Assembly: GCA_026874595.1 (NCBI GenBank)
Contig: CM049317.1
Span: forward strand, 43,800,401 to 43,864,400
Reading direction: 5' to 3'
Length of the DNA stretch: 64,000 nucleotides
From: Sipunculus nudus
Lineage: Eukaryota; Annelida; Sipuncula; Golfingiida; Sipunculidae
In this document: positions 1 through 11,735 of the stretch, in pieces
How the letters are laid out: each line of letters opens with the position of its first letter
Position numbering within the stretch: position 1 is the first letter of the stretch
The notes under the pieces: generated by a model
What the model saw: only the letters and a program-made list of their open reading frames with translations
Told to the model about the DNA's origin: nothing
The model's database searches: none
Made by a program: the position numbers and the translations under genes

Positions 1-960
1 AACTTGAATTATCAACATCTGAGGATAATTAATGTGTGAGATTTAAGAATTTGGCTCAGTGGTTTTTGAGAAGAAGATCTTTGTAGCCACTGAGCTAAAA
101 TGGGCTGTTATGGCATATAACTAAATTCAGCTTCCAATAATGTAGCAAAAAGTCACCGAAAAGAGACCATTTGAACAAACTTCAGATAGCACTACCCTAA
201 GATCATTTCTGTGTGATATTAAACATTTTGGCCTTATGGTTTCAGAGAAGAAGTTTTTTGTAGCCCTCAGTGTGATATACAGGCACTGATGACCCTGTAC
301 AAAAAAGGCCGATGCAGGTGGCGCCACAAATACCTCAATTTCAGATATGACCTATGTGACCAACATTGGCATAAAATTTGGTGATGATAGCTACAGCCGT
401 TTCTGAGATTTAAATTTTTATATGCTTTTTTGCACAATTAACAAAGTTCAACCTCCTGTATCTCGGTCAAAAATCTCCGAACTGGAACCATTCGAACAAA
501 CTTGAGAGAGATTGTTCCAGGGATCATTCCTGTGAAATATTGAACAATTTGGCTGGACAGTTTTGGAGAAGAAGATTTTTAAAGCTTTTTTAACTTTTTT
601 CCTATAAAATCTAAGAAAATGCAGTTAGAAAAAAAATAAACAAAATCCGATATAGTTTTTTGGATGACTGATTATTTGCAAAAAAATTTGTGATCCTAGC
701 TCCTGCCGTTTTTGAGATAGCTATGGTTAATGTACAGACGATGCACGCCGCACCATCGCATAAGCTCACAGGTTCGCAAAAAAAAAACCATTTCAAACGG
801 GCTGCAGTGATGGAATCGTTTACGATGAGCGGTGATGTAAATAGCCCTGAATACCATGGTGGCCAGTTGGCCAGGCTGCGCAATGTTTGTATTTACATGT
901 AATCCACTCCTTGCATGGTGTATCCTGAGCCGTTAATTAAAAGAATCAACAACCAAACAT
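1..960. repeat. Dispersed repeat copy, with inverted relatives at 63,668-64,000 and 39,731-39,865
   Basis: No gene is visible here. The stretch from about 460 to 780 is matched, in reverse complement and with scattered substitutions, by the last ~330 bases of the window; both share the sentence-like run around GGAACCATTCAAACAA and GATGACTGATT. The stretch from about 829 to 959 is matched in reverse complement by 39,731-39,865. The short open frames on both strands here have no recognisable product. This is an interspersed repeat family of unknown class. Confidence 0.7.
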
Positions 961-2195
961 ACCTTTAAGTATAGGTATCATTGTGCATTTTAATTGTAAT
1001 TGTAATAGATAGACATTTTATCATACAAAACATTGGTGACGAATTGACCGTTTGGTACCGCATGTTAATTGGTGACGAAATGACTGGTGACAAATCGACT
1101 GGTATCCTGTGGGTTCATGGTCTATCATGTACGTATTAAACCAACATTTTCTGCATAAAAATGTAGGTTTACGTGTTGTTTATGCCCCCTGAAGTTCATC
1201 CACGTATAATGCACCTTTACCAAGAACTCTGGATCACGATTTGCACACACAGGTACCTTGTCCAGTTACTGACCGTCTGACGTCGTGGTACACTTACACA
1301 ACCTCACGTTACAGTCGACAATACCAGCTGATTGCAATCTTACCCTGTTACAGCGGTAAATGGTAAAATCCGTTTTCCCCGGAATAGTTACTGTGTGACG
1401 GGAACTACATGAATGAGCCTACCTGTCTTGGAGAAGTGAACGTGTTCCTAAAGTTCTTCGTGACGTTTTGTCGAAAGCTCACATTATCACGTTCTCCTAG
1501 CAGTGTTCTCCCTCCGCCGGTCGACCGTGATGTGCTTGATGCTGCTGGGTGACCCTCCAAGGTCAAGGTCGTTAGAGCAAACGACGTCACAAACGACCGG
1601 GCGAACAGCATAATTCGCTATTGAAAAAGAAATGGATTGTGAAATGGCAATGGCTATTCAATTAAATAAAGGTGTACCTGAATTTTCGGAATTTCGAAAA
1701 ATTCAGGTTACCGTTCTCACTAAAAAAAACTGCCGGTTCATTTAACATCGAAGTAAGTGTATACATGTGTTCTCAGTTTGCCTGTCTTTGCAGTACGTGC
1801 ACGAAATCATATACAGCGGCAATGAAAACCTGATTTGCAGGTCGTTAATACATCATGCATCATCAGATCATAAACCTTTTGGGCCTGGAGTAAACGTCAA
1901 CATACTATTAATTCTGGCAAGCACCTCAGCCAGACCTTAATATTTGGATCACCGGTACCATTTTGGTGACAAATTTTCACCATCTCTGCTTGAAAGGTAT
2001 ACATTTGTTTATGCCTGATAGCAGAATGAAAGTTGTAGCTTTAAGTGAATTTATGGATGTTTTATGTCTGATGACGTATATATATTTTTCATTTCTAATG
2101 AAAAGGGCCACAGAGTTATTATAAGCTTTTTACAAATCAATATGCTTAATGCATCTGGTCATATTTGGTCTCAGATGATAGCTTGAACTATACTA
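961..2195. other. Unannotated stretch, no gene seen
   Basis: I see no conserved protein, RNA gene or clear repeat boundary. A short degenerate motif of the type GGTGACGAATTGACC recurs three times between about 1,033 and 1,102. The - strand open frame at 1,405-1,611 has no recognisable features. Confidence 0.5.
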
Positions 2196-2573
2196 GACAG
2201 GTAAAAAAATTGAATATGTGCCCCGGCATTAAATTTAAGTGTTGGAGGCATATGTCATGTTAAAAATGGTAAAGCAAGTGTTTTAGGGTATTTCGAAGGT
2301 GCTGAATTAAAAAATAACTGCTTACTGGTGTACAAATGCCGTCTTTACCTTCAAAATTAAATAAAAATAAAAATGGCTGCCATCTGAACACAATTTTAGC
2401 TGTAACTTGGGTTTAGAGCAACAAAGAATTGAGGTTAGCTGTGGTGGCTATACCCATGTTTATGACACTGAGGATTTCTTAATGACCACTACAAAACCTG
2501 TACCTAGCTTAGGCTTGAATCCATTTTGAAATCCAAGATGGCCGCCATATTGAATATCAAGATGGCGGCCATG
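2196..2573 (+). repeat. Left arm of an inverted repeat pair (partner 16,820-17,158)
   Basis: This segment aligns with the reverse complement of 16,820-17,158, beginning at GACAGGT and ending near the GGCGGCCAT motif. Shared landmarks in the same order are GGAGGCAT, GGTATTTCGA, GGTGCTGAAT, CTTCACCTTCAAAATT-like text, CTTGGGTTTA and AAGATGGCGGCCAT. The arms flank a broken gene that is itself split by a retrotransposon. They are diverged, by my reading about one base in five, so they are either old terminal repeats of one element or two independent copies of a dispersed family. Confidence 0.75.
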
Positions 2574-2841
2574 TTCAAATTCAAGCATTCTGGCAGTGTA
2601 TATCTCTTACAATCCTTCAATCACACTGTATATTAATGTAAAAATAATAAATTTTATCATGTAGGCCACACATTGCTTAATAAAATACATATAAACCCCT
2701 ATGCATTTTTCACATCATATAGTACTTGCCCTTTAATAAGTTCGTATATACCAAGAAATGAAGATTTGACATGATACTAATTGTTCGCTGTTTTTATTTT
2801 GTTTTACTCACATCTTTGAATTATTATGCTAATCGGTTTCG

Positions 2842-2843
<2 letters not shown>

Positions 2844-2890
<47 letters not shown>
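2844..2890. repeat. (TA)n microsatellite
   Basis: An uninterrupted TA dinucleotide run of about 47 bases. Confidence 0.98.
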
Positions 2891-2893
<3 letters not shown>

Positions 2894-3137
2894 CTCTTTA
2901 TTTCCATAACTTCAGTTATACTAATATTGCTTTCTTTTGTTCTGTTTGAGTACTCATGATGGGATATTTGGAACATCAATGAGTAAGTATGCCTCACATT
3001 GTTTATAATAATAAGGTTCTTTAATACTTATCCGAATAAGTGAATTTTCTGACAATCACAAATGGATGACTTAATTAACCGCTAAAACTGTTATATTTCT
3101 TGTTTTTTGCCATCGATAGTGTGAAAAATTCCTCATC

Positions 3138-5905
3138 ATGGAACCAGTAGTCAGCCTAAAGCGACCTATCCCAATTTCCTTCAACCTGTGCGTAATATGT
3201 CAAGAAAAGGAGAACGATAAATTACGTACAGCCACAGAAACAAGTCTGAACACTTTGTCTGAGATCACCCAAAAGCGGCAAAAGTTATGCCAAGTTGTGT
3301 ACAGGGATACAGTTGACAGACTCTCAGAAGCGTTGAAACAATACTCTAAAACTCAACTAGTCTGGCATGGAACATGTTATACAAATTGTACAAATAAAAG
3401 AAGACTAGGTAAGCCGTATGTAGATTCAGTTCCTGAAGGTAGTCCATCAACATCAGGAGTAGACGCCCGACCTTCTGCTTCTTCGTAGTAGCTCACAGGC
3501 CGTAAACTGGAAATTATGTATGTTCTGCCAAGAGGTAAAAGCCAAACAGAAGTTAACATCAGTTACCACATTCAACAAGAGCACTGAAATACTACAAGCT
3601 TCACAGTTGGAACCAAAAATGCGAGCTGGTGTTAGTGACCTAACTGCCGCAGAAGGAAAGTACCATCTGTCTTTTTTTGGCAGTTCAGCAGGAAGGCTAC
3701 CAAAATTTAACAGGATTTTCAAGATACTGACATTGCGCTTATTTGTCTTTGTGATGAGATTAAATATTCTGCTGAACATGGTCATGTGTTAGAGGTGACA
3801 GAAGTATGGAACTGGTATTGTGTACTTGCCGAAGAGTTGAACGTCGAGATTCCAGTTTCGTTTTCCAGCAGAAGGGGCACTTTCAAGGATAAACTGATAG
3901 ATAAGATCTGCGACTTTTATGAGGTACTTGTACTTTGTGATAAGGAAGCAAGTGAGAGATGCACTCTTTGTCCCACTGAAACTTGCTCACATACCCATTT
4001 CACAGATGACCCTCGAAGATGATGATGGCACTGTAGACACGATCCCCACCTACAAACCGCAGAAAGAAGATGATTTCCTTTCTGTGATACATGTTGCGTT
4101 GAAGCTTGGAGGTGATATAATGTCACATCCACACTATGATGGCGTAGACGTCAATGAGCAGGCAGCGATAGACTGTGTACCAGATAGTTTATCTATATTC
4201 CTGAACATGATGAGTGGTGGCCAGCGCCTGCTAGAGCAAGATGTTGATGAAGATTATGGTGACAGCAAGGCAGAGTCTGTTAGAAAACGTCGCAGCCTTA
4301 GTATTGCACAAGATTTGATTTATGCAGCTACTGGAGACAAGCACAGAACTCCTAAGCACATTGGATTAGGCATTACCCTACATCAAGCAACTCGTTCGAA
4401 GGAACTAGTACAGATGTTCAACAATGCTGGGCATGTTGTTAGCTACACAGACGTACTTCGTTTACACAGCCTTGGCAGAGAGAAGCCTGCAAGGAATGGA
4501 TGAAAAGGGGTACGTCTTGCCTCCAAATTTAGTCAAAGACCGGTTTGTCTTCTTCTCTGCAGATTATATAGACATAAATGAAAACACTCTGGATGGCAAA
4601 AACTCCTTCCACGCCACTCAGTGTGCTGCTTGGCAGAGAGGACCCCCCAGCTTGCAGCATCATAGATGGCATCAAACTCGCCAAAAATACTACGCTTAGT
4701 ATTCCTGATGCCATGAATGATATCTTACCTGCACCTGCAAACCGTAAGCATGTGACCCAGCCTCCTTCAGATGATGGTACTCTTCAGGAATGGTTTGACA
4801 AGCCATCTGATGAGCCGCCTATAGCACTGGAGGCACAAGCAACAGATCATGCATTCATGATGATACGACAAACAGCATCTCCAAAGGCATTGTGGACTGA
4901 GTTCAACGAGGAACACAGTAATGTTGATCCTGAAATGACTACTGTAGGTTATCTACTAATCATTCAAGCCCCAGCACATGATATTGATACTCTGAACACT
5001 GTAGTTCAACGAGCCTTGCACATCACACAAGCTCTTAACCAGAAACACATAGTTATGAAGGTTGATGAGCCCTCTTCCCAAAGCTAATGCAGCTGAAGTG
5101 GTCTGTACCAGAATATGAGAATATTATCATCCCATGCCTTGGTGGACTGCATACAGCAATGAACTTCCAACGAGCAGTTGGGCAGCACAAGTAAGACTGT
5201 GGTCTGATTGATATGTGGATTGAAGCTGGCGTCCTTGGAGCCAACGCAGCACAACGCGTCATGACAGGCAAAGCATATGTGCGGGCCACAAGAGTCCACA
5301 AAATCATTTTACAGGCTTTGTGGCAGCTACTTCTTCCACAGTTCTACAATTACTTAGGCGAGCATGATACAGAGTTGAAGGCAAAATTGCAGAACAATTT
5401 GGTATCTACCAACTATGATATCGCAGAGCTGTTGGGTTTACTATCTACAGAAGACTTCTGTAATCATCTGGATGTCTCTAGTCACCAAGAAGCCAATCCA
5501 GATTGCCAGTTCTGGTGGCAGTACATGGAGATGGTGAGTATTCTTCTGATATTCATCAGAGCGCAACGTGATAGTGTCTGGGACCTGCATATGTATGCTT
5601 TTAGGAGGATGCTACCATTTTTCATCAGATAAGATCACACCCAGTATGCTAGGTTGGGTACCATATACTTGGCAGAAATAAACCGCCTCTCACCTGAAGT
5701 TCTCCAGGAATTCCAGGCAGGAAATTGTGTTGTCAAAGAGTCTGCCAGAAAAATTAAACCAGTTATCTCCTGACCACAGCCAAGAGTGGCCGAATGCTAC
5801 AGGGAAGAGGAGTGGTGGAACTGTTGGTATAACAAGGACTATTACAGCACTAGGCAGATGGGCATTGTCATTCAACCTAAGGACATACATATCAAGCAAA
5901 ACTAG
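3138..5905 (+). pseudogene. Broken gene of an uncharacterised invertebrate multi-copy family, 5' part
   Basis: Starting at the ATG at 3,138, one long protein can be followed through successive frames: 3,138-3,488, about 3,490-3,792, 3,786-4,022, about 3,960-4,503, 4,460-4,699, 4,578-5,087, 5,213-5,632 and 5,640-5,905. At least six frame changes or stops interrupt it. Visible elements are an N-terminal Cys-containing segment (ICQEKENDK, then CYTNCTNKRRL), a second Cys pair (CMFCQE), a DGKNSFHATQ motif near 4,590 and a W-rich C-terminal part (SVWDLHMYAFRRMLPFF). I recall this architecture from repeated, unnamed proteins in mollusc and cnidarian genomes; its function is unknown to me. It continues after the Gypsy insertion at 15,565. 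The frame breaks predict no functional protein. Sequencing error could explain one or two breaks but not all. Confidence 0.75.
5902..5905. repeat. Target-site duplication CTAG, left copy
   Basis: CTAG directly precedes the TG that opens the left LTR. The same four bases follow the right LTR at 15,565-15,568. A 4-bp duplication is usual for Gypsy-type integrases. Confidence 0.9.
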
Positions 5906-7173
5906 TGTAGTATGTTTTACTACGAATAAGACACAACTTGGCATAACTTCACTTTATTTCCATGAGTACATGTGGTGTGAATATATGTGTGTGGCTGGCG
6001 TATTTCCATCTGAAAAAATAGAGTAAAACTCTCATATAAGCGAAACAATGACAATGTCATGAAAATACAACATTGGCAATATATACTCTAGGTATGGTCT
6101 TACATTATTCCCTATCAGATATTAAAAGAAACAAAACATACAGGTGATAACTCCTCACATTAGACTGATATCCGTACAGTTCTGGTTCATATATTTACTA
6201 TGCCTACTCAAACAGTTATCTACAGTGAGAAATTACAAGGCAACATAATATGTGCATCCGTATAGGTAAGAATGGGTATTAACGAACACATTAGTAGCTA
6301 TCAACTCTGTATTGTGAATTAAATAAAAAGAAAATAATATGCATCGCATGGTAGAAATGACTTCTAAATAATAAAACCATCCATCTCACTAAATGGACTT
6401 ATATACTGAAATATCAACAGACCCTTACATCCGACTTAATCTCATGCAAGACGGGTATGGGATATATTTCCTAAAATTAACCCTGTGCATATATGTAATT
6501 TAAACCTTAGAAACACTGTCTTAAGTGATACTCAATGGATTCTCCTATTATACACAAACTGGTGAGCCTTTAGTTCATACTAATTCTCAACAAATACCAG
6601 AATTGCGCCAGGAAGATAAACAGGCGCTTTACAACAGTACAAGATGCCATTTGCAACCAGTGGCGCCATCTATCGGGCGCATGTACAAAAGTCAAGATTC
6701 CATAATTGCGCCGATACACGGTGTTAACTCTGTGGCCTAGATTCACAGTATTGCCAAACAATTAATCTCACATGATAACACAGGTTTTCTCTCATACGCG
6801 TCATAATTCCGAATAACTAAAGAGTAAGATGTTATAAAGTACCTCAGATCTCGTCTCCGAACATGGCGGGCCCATCTGGGCTCTGACTAGATAAAACTAA
6901 ACTCATGCCCCTAATTACTATGGAGATACAACTGATCAGAAGACTACAGAAATATACCTGGACCATTCTCTGCATTGCTCTACACATATCATCACCTGTA
7001 ACGTCGGTAATTCAACTCAGCAGGGCGCGGTCCTAGCTCCATACAAGTAAAACATGGTGGATGACGTAGCTGGTGCGTTGAATGCAACTACCGTAAAGAC
7101 TAGTCAAAAACCGTACTTATCCCAAATAATGTATAAAAAAAACTAAATTATGTACCGACATCGTCCGGTTACA
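5906..7173 (-). repeat. 3' LTR of the Gypsy element
   Basis: This 1,268-bp repeat is nearly identical to 14,297-15,564. Differences I can see include A/C near 6,016, G/A near 6,360, C/A near 6,448, C/T near 6,608, AT/TA near 6,702 and C/T near 6,812. Open frames inside it, for example 6,525-6,740, are incidental. Confidence 0.96.
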
Positions 7174-7187
7174 CCCGCACCCCCTTC
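7174..7187 (-). other. Polypurine tract of the Gypsy element
   Basis: Read on the - strand, a purine-rich run GAAGGGGGTGCGG lies immediately upstream of the 3' LTR. It is in the expected place for plus-strand DNA priming. It is interrupted by single pyrimidines, so the exact primer is uncertain. Confidence 0.7.
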
Positions 7188-7337
7188 GTGTTATCTTCAT
7201 ACATCCAACACTACCATACTTGTACAGATAACATGAGTGGTGATTTATCTTAACCCTACGGTAAGCTGTCCTATACCTTCAAAACTAGCAATGTAAAAGA
7301 TAGATCAGAAATCATATACATGACCAATAAAACTGTC

Positions 7338-9608
7338 TTAGACCCATATTACTGCTACATCATGATTTGTGCTCGCTAAGTCTTGTACTGCAGACTCAGA
7401 TGTATGTAACATTAACTGTGACACAGACCGTGGCCAATGGCCAGGATTAGAATGCATGCCTTTAGTTACACGGGTCGACCTTCTAACTGACAGGTCTTGA
7501 CTCGCTGAACCCTGAAGTGGGGTTTGTTCATCACAGCTATCTACCCCCTGGATAGGCATATCACCCGTAGGTGCTCTAGGTAACAAATCCTGAATGAGGA
7601 CCTCTTGGTCACTATCCTCGCTTTCGCTCTCATTATGTATGACATCGGGACTCTGGTCCTCGACCTGTGGTTCAAAATCCCAAAGGCTCTCGTGGATGCT
7701 GTCCTTGGGTGGACATGCTTTCAATTCTACCCTGTTATACCACTTAGAGAGAGCAGCTTCTCCCTCTCTCTGAATCTTATAGATATCTATATCCTCGTTC
7801 CTATCCACGATAGTGTACGTCTCTGGTCTATATGCATCTTGGCACTTTTGTCGACCTTTCCCTTGATGCCTACGGTAAACTTTATCACCAATTTGAAGAG
7901 GACTCGACTTCGCTCCCTTGTCGTAAAATTCTTTCCTTCGATCAGCATTTTGTTGTAATCTTTGGTTCACGTGAAGGTACATATCAGCAAGTCGTTTAAT
8001 ATGCATTGACAACCAAGCATCATAGGTTGGAGTGACTTCTTCTGGTTTGTCCCCTAACAGACGGTCCAGAGCCAATCTTGGGTCGCGTCCGAACATTAGT
8101 TTGAAAGGTGACACTCCCGTCGATGCGTGCGGTGTGGTGTTATAAGCAAAGACCAGGTCGTCCAAATACTCAGGCCACCTTCTTCTCTGGTGTGGTGTCA
8201 AAGATCGGAGGAGATCGTGGAGCGTTCTGTTGAAACGTTCCACTTGGCCGTTTCCCTGAGGATGGTAGGCCGTGGTCCGGGATTGTGCTATCCCATACAG
8301 TTCGCAAAGGTGGCGAATTACCTGAGACTCAAAGTCCCGCCCCTGATCCGAATGTAAGCGGGCTGGGGCATCAAACCTATTAAACCAGTGCTTGGTAAGT
8401 GCCTTGGCCACTGTTACAGCTCGCTGATCCCGGGTGGGGATAGCCACAGTCCACTTGGTGAAGACATCGGTCAGCACCAGCACTGACTCCCTCCCATCTG
8501 AAGCTGGTTCCAGTAAGGTGAAGTCCATAGCAACGACCTCGAGGGGGGCCGACGCTAGAAGGTGTCCTAAAGGTGTGCGAACCTTTTCTCTTTTAGCTAA
8601 GGCACATCTGTCGCATTTCGATAGCCAATCAGTCACAGACTTGTGCATCCCAGGCCAATAGCATCTCATCCTTAACAAACTCTCTGTTCTATCAATACCC
8701 TGATGACCGTGCTTTTGATGACAAATTTTTAGAAACTCCTCTCGCATCACCTCAGGCACTACAAACTGTTCAAGCCTGCCATGATGTGGATCATCAATCA
8801 CACGATAAAGAACATTGTCACGCTCCATGAACTTGTCCCACTGACGTAACAATCTTTGGGTATCTTGACATAATTTACGCCGTACCGATAAGGCTGGCTT
8901 CTTGCCTTTCTTCCATGCCTCGAACACTGGTTGTATGGTCAAATCTCGCTTCTGCATCATGCTCAAGGTTGATGGGCTATAACCAGACCAACCAGTTGCT
9001 ACTCCATTCGGAGAATTTGGTCCAGCTTCACCTACCTCCCCATCGGTGGCGTCTTTTGAAACTTGACACATCAGTGTTATTGGAACCTTGGTAGAATCTG
9101 CTACCTTCGCACACATGGCTGACACAGTGCCACTTTGAGTATCCCATGGTCTGTCCTCTAACCTTGACAGGGCATCTGTGGCTTGGTTGTTACGGCCTGG
9201 CTTGTATCTGATTTCAAAATCAAAACTGGCTAAAGCTGAGGCCCAACGTTTCTCAGTTGCGGGCAGTTTCTTCTGTGTAAATAGATGAGTTAAGGGGTTA
9301 TGGTCTGTAAAGACGATGAACTGTGCCCCTTCCAGGTATTCTCTAAATTTGTCGCATATTGCCCATTTAAGTGCCAGGAGCTCCAGTCGTTTTGCACTGT
9401 AAGTAGCTGGATTTCTTTCTGCACCTCTCAATCCTCGGCTAGCAAACGAGATAACCCTGTTCCTGCCATTCTGGTTTTGACTAAGGATGGCTCCTAAGCC
9501 ACGCAACGACGCATCAACCTCCAGGACGAAAGGAAGGTTAAAATCGGGGTATGCCAGTATTGGGGTCATGGTCAGTTTCTCCTTCAGTCGCTCAAAGGCC
9601 TCAGTATG
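7338..9608 (-). CDS. pol: Gypsy pol, distal part: RNase H and integrase
   Basis: The frame continues directly from the upstream pol segment after one in-frame TAA at 9,609-9,611; the first internal Met is at 9,569. RNase H lies first, with EVDASLRGLGAILS and FTDHNPLTHLF, ending at the ATDALSRLE linker typical of Gypsy pol. The integrase follows: an HHCC zinc domain (HQKHGHQG ... CDRCALAK), then the catalytic core with MDFTLL (first Asp), LHSDQGRDF (second Asp) and GQVERFNR (Glu). The C-terminal part (IGDKVYRRHQGKGRQ, then KWYNRVELK) resembles the usual GPY/F region, followed by an acidic tail. There is no chromodomain I can recognise. If the TAA is read as a stop, this part would not be made with RT; readthrough or a mutated Gln/Lys codon are both possible. 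Confidence 0.93.
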   Translation of the reverse strand, partial: HTEAFERLKEKLTMTPILAYPDFNLPFVLEVDASLRGLGAILSQNQNGRNRVISFASRGLRGAERNPATYSAKRLELLALKWAICDKFREYLEGAQFIVFTDHNPLTHLFTQKKLPATEKRWASALASFDFEIRYKPGRNNQATDALSRLEDRPWDTQSGTVSAMCAKVADSTKVPITLMCQVSKDATDGEVGEAGPNSPNGVATGWSGYSPSTLSMMQKRDLTIQPVFEAWKKGKKPALSVRRKLCQDTQRLLRQWDKFMERDNVLYRVIDDPHHGRLEQFVVPEVMREEFLKICHQKHGHQGIDRTESLLRMRCYWPGMHKSVTDWLSKCDRCALAKREKVRTPLGHLLASAPLEVVAMDFTLLEPASDGRESVLVLTDVFTKWTVAIPTRDQRAVTVAKALTKHWFNRFDAPARLHSDQGRDFESQVIRHLCELYGIAQSRTTAYHPQGNGQVERFNRTLHDLLRSLTPHQRRRWPEYLDDLVFAYNTTPHASTGVSPFKLMFGRDPRLALDRLLGDKPEEVTPTYDAWLSMHIKRLADMYLHVNQRLQQNADRRKEFYDKGAKSSPLQIGDKVYRRHQGKGRQKCQDAYRPETYTIVDRNEDIDIYKIQREGEAALSKWYNRVELKACPPKDSIHESLWDFEPQVEDQSPDVIHNESESEDSDQEVLIQDLLPRAPTGDMPIQGVDSCDEQTPLQGSASQDLSVRRSTRVTKGMHSNPGHWPRSVSQLMLHTSESAVQDLASTNHDVAVIWV

Positions 9609-11735
9609 TTAAGTATCCCAATGATTAGTGATCACAATACGTCTGGGCTTCCGATGTCCATAATTCCCCTTTGAACTTTCCGCTACTAACTTATGAAGAA
9701 CTGATGCTATTTTAGCAAAGCCTGGCACAAACCGCTGGTAGAATTGGCAAAAACCAAGGAAGCTTCTAAGCTCTTTAACTGTCGTAGGTTTAGGCCACTG
9801 TTTCACAGCTGCTATTCTATCTGGGTTAGGACGCACTCCGTCCCCGGATACTAAGTGTCCCAGGAAACTTACTTCCCTACACAAAAAAGAGCACTTGTTT
9901 AACTTCAACTTCAGGCCAAATCTGCTCAATTTACTCAGTACCTCCTCGAGTCTTTTGAGGTGTTCATCCACGGTTCGCCCATGCACGATTATATCGTCCA
10001 GATATACAAACATGGTGTTAAGAATGTCATCCTGGAATATTGTGGTCATGAGCCTCTGGAACGTGGCTGGACTGTTAGACAGTCCGAAAGGCATCCTGAT
10101 GAATTCATATAGGCCCATTGGGGTTGTAAAAGCTGTCTTATGTCTGTCTTCTTCAGCAACCTCGATCTGGTTGTAGGCGGACGCTAAGTCCAAAGTGCTA
10201 AAATATTTGGCCCCTTGCAGAGAGTCTAAGATTTCATTCATCCTCGGCAGAGGAAAAGCATCTCTGCGCACTTTCTTGTTCAGCTGGCGGTAGTCCACAC
10301 AAAGTCGTAAACTGCCTGATGACTTCCTCACAAGGACTACTGGGGAGGCATAATTTGACACCGACCGTTTAATAATGCCTTGCTCACAGAGCTCCTTCAA
10401 ATGCTGTCGAACTTCCTCCCACTGGTGTGGCGGAATACGTCTGTAAGGTTGAGACACTGGAAGGTCATCTGTTGTCTTGATCATGTGTGTTAAGAGGTTA
10501 GTACAACCAACAGCATCCCCCGCCTTCATAACAACTTCACTGTGTCTATTGAGTATCTGTAACAGTCTTTCTCTCTCCTCCTCTGATCCATGTACAATCC
10601 CGAGATCAAGGATATCTCTATCAGCTCTGTCCTCCCTGGGCTTTCCACTTATCTGGCTGAGGTGCACTCTCCTATCCTCAAAAGTGACGTCAACTTTACT
10701 CAACCCGCTCTGTATATCCTTGACACGGGAAATGGTGCCAATCCTTGTCCCTGGGGACAATGTGACATCCCTACTAGTCATATTCATGACTCTTATTGGT
10801 AATTTACCACCTCCGACCGTGACTAATGCTGGTGTGACAGTAACTGCCCCCTTCACAGGTTGGGAGAATCCCTCCACACATACAACCATGTTCCAACGAG
10901 GCGCTATGGCGGCTATCTCACAGGAACTTGACTTGGGGATCGTAATGGCTTCCATCCCAGCAATACGTATAAACTTGGCCTTGGGCTCACACAAGATCCC
11001 GGAGAAGCGTGGAACCTGTGAGATCACGTTCATACCTAACAGGACCGGGGTCTCTGTAACTTCCTCTGAAGTTCTACTGACTACTAGTACTCCACAATCC
11101 TCTATCCGCTGGCCATCAATCTCCATGTTTACTGTGACAATACCCTGGTAGGGTACCTCTAGTCCGTTTGCAGCAGTAACCTGTACCCACTTATCTCTTA
11201 GTTGGGTGTCTTCCCTTTCAATGTATCTGTGGAAGATATCATCAGTCATTGTAGAAACCATAGACCCGGTATCTAGTAAACATTCCAACTCGACGCCTTC
11301 CACCCTCGCTGTAACCAATGGACGACCACCAATCGTATTCTCTAGAACTGTCGCCTGGGGTGCAAGATTCCCCCGAATAGAGTTGTTCTGGGTGTCATTA
11401 GGGGTACTGCCTGTGTTACCAGCAGTCTTCGCATCTGGATTAGCCCCTTTCTTGTCCCTTCTACTAGCAACACGTTTAGGACAATTTCTGATTAGATGGT
11501 CCGTTGAGGAGCAATAGAAACACTTTCGGGGTGATTCTGACTGATCCTTCCTAACGGTATTTTCGGACATTTGGCGATTCTGGTTTCCCACATTTTGGTG
11601 CTGCAGGAGCTCTTGCAGTTGTTGCCGATTCTGAAGCAGCTCTTCATGGCACTTCTGCTGTTTTTCAACTACCTCTAGTAATCTCCTGACCTCACTCTTC
11701 TCATAAGAACTTGGGGGTTCGTCTGCTTTGACCTT
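9609..11735 (-). CDS. pol: Gypsy pol, proximal part: zinc knuckle, protease, reverse transcriptase
   Basis: The open frame overlaps the end of gag in the +1 frame and has no good ATG; the first candidate start is a GTG at 11,591, so expression as a Gag-Pol fusion is likely. A Gln-rich coiled-coil-like stretch comes first, then a CCHC knuckle (C24, C27, H32, C37 counted from the GTG). The aspartic protease has LLDTGSM (Asp at about 107). The reverse transcriptase follows, with FSTLDLASAYNQIEV, LRLCVDYRQLNKK and FVYLDDIIVHG, the YLDD being the catalytic box. The frame ends at a TAA inside the RT connection region, and the reading frame is open again directly after it. All motifs needed for polymerisation are visible. 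Confidence 0.93.
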   Translation of the reverse strand, partial: KVKADEPPSSYEKSEVRRLLEVVEKQQKCHEELLQNRQQLQELLQHQNVGNQNRQMSENTVRKDQSESPRKCFYCSSTDHLIRNCPKRVASRRDKKGANPDAKTAGNTGSTPNDTQNNSIRGNLAPQATVLENTIGGRPLVTARVEGVELECLLDTGSMVSTMTDDIFHRYIEREDTQLRDKWVQVTAANGLEVPYQGIVTVNMEIDGQRIEDCGVLVVSRTSEEVTETPVLLGMNVISQVPRFSGILCEPKAKFIRIAGMEAITIPKSSSCEIAAIAPRWNMVVCVEGFSQPVKGAVTVTPALVTVGGGKLPIRVMNMTSRDVTLSPGTRIGTISRVKDIQSGLSKVDVTFEDRRVHLSQISGKPREDRADRDILDLGIVHGSEEERERLLQILNRHSEVVMKAGDAVGCTNLLTHMIKTTDDLPVSQPYRRIPPHQWEEVRQHLKELCEQGIIKRSVSNYASPVVLVRKSSGSLRLCVDYRQLNKKVRRDAFPLPRMNEILDSLQGAKYFSTLDLASAYNQIEVAEEDRHKTAFTTPMGLYEFIRMPFGLSNSPATFQRLMTTIFQDDILNTMFVYLDDIIVHGRTVDEHLKRLEEVLSKLSRFGLKLKLNKCSFLCREVSFLGHLVSGDGVRPNPDRIAAVKQWPKPTTVKELRSFLGFCQFYQRFVPGFAKIASVLHKLVAESSKGNYGHRKPRRIVITNHWDT

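Noticed and set aside
7188-7337. An env-like gene in the Gypsy element
   Set aside because: Only about 150 bases lie between the end of pol and the polypurine tract; no third frame exists.
7605-11517. + strand frames of up to 224 codons
   Set aside because: They are opposite-strand shadows of the Gypsy gag-pol frames.
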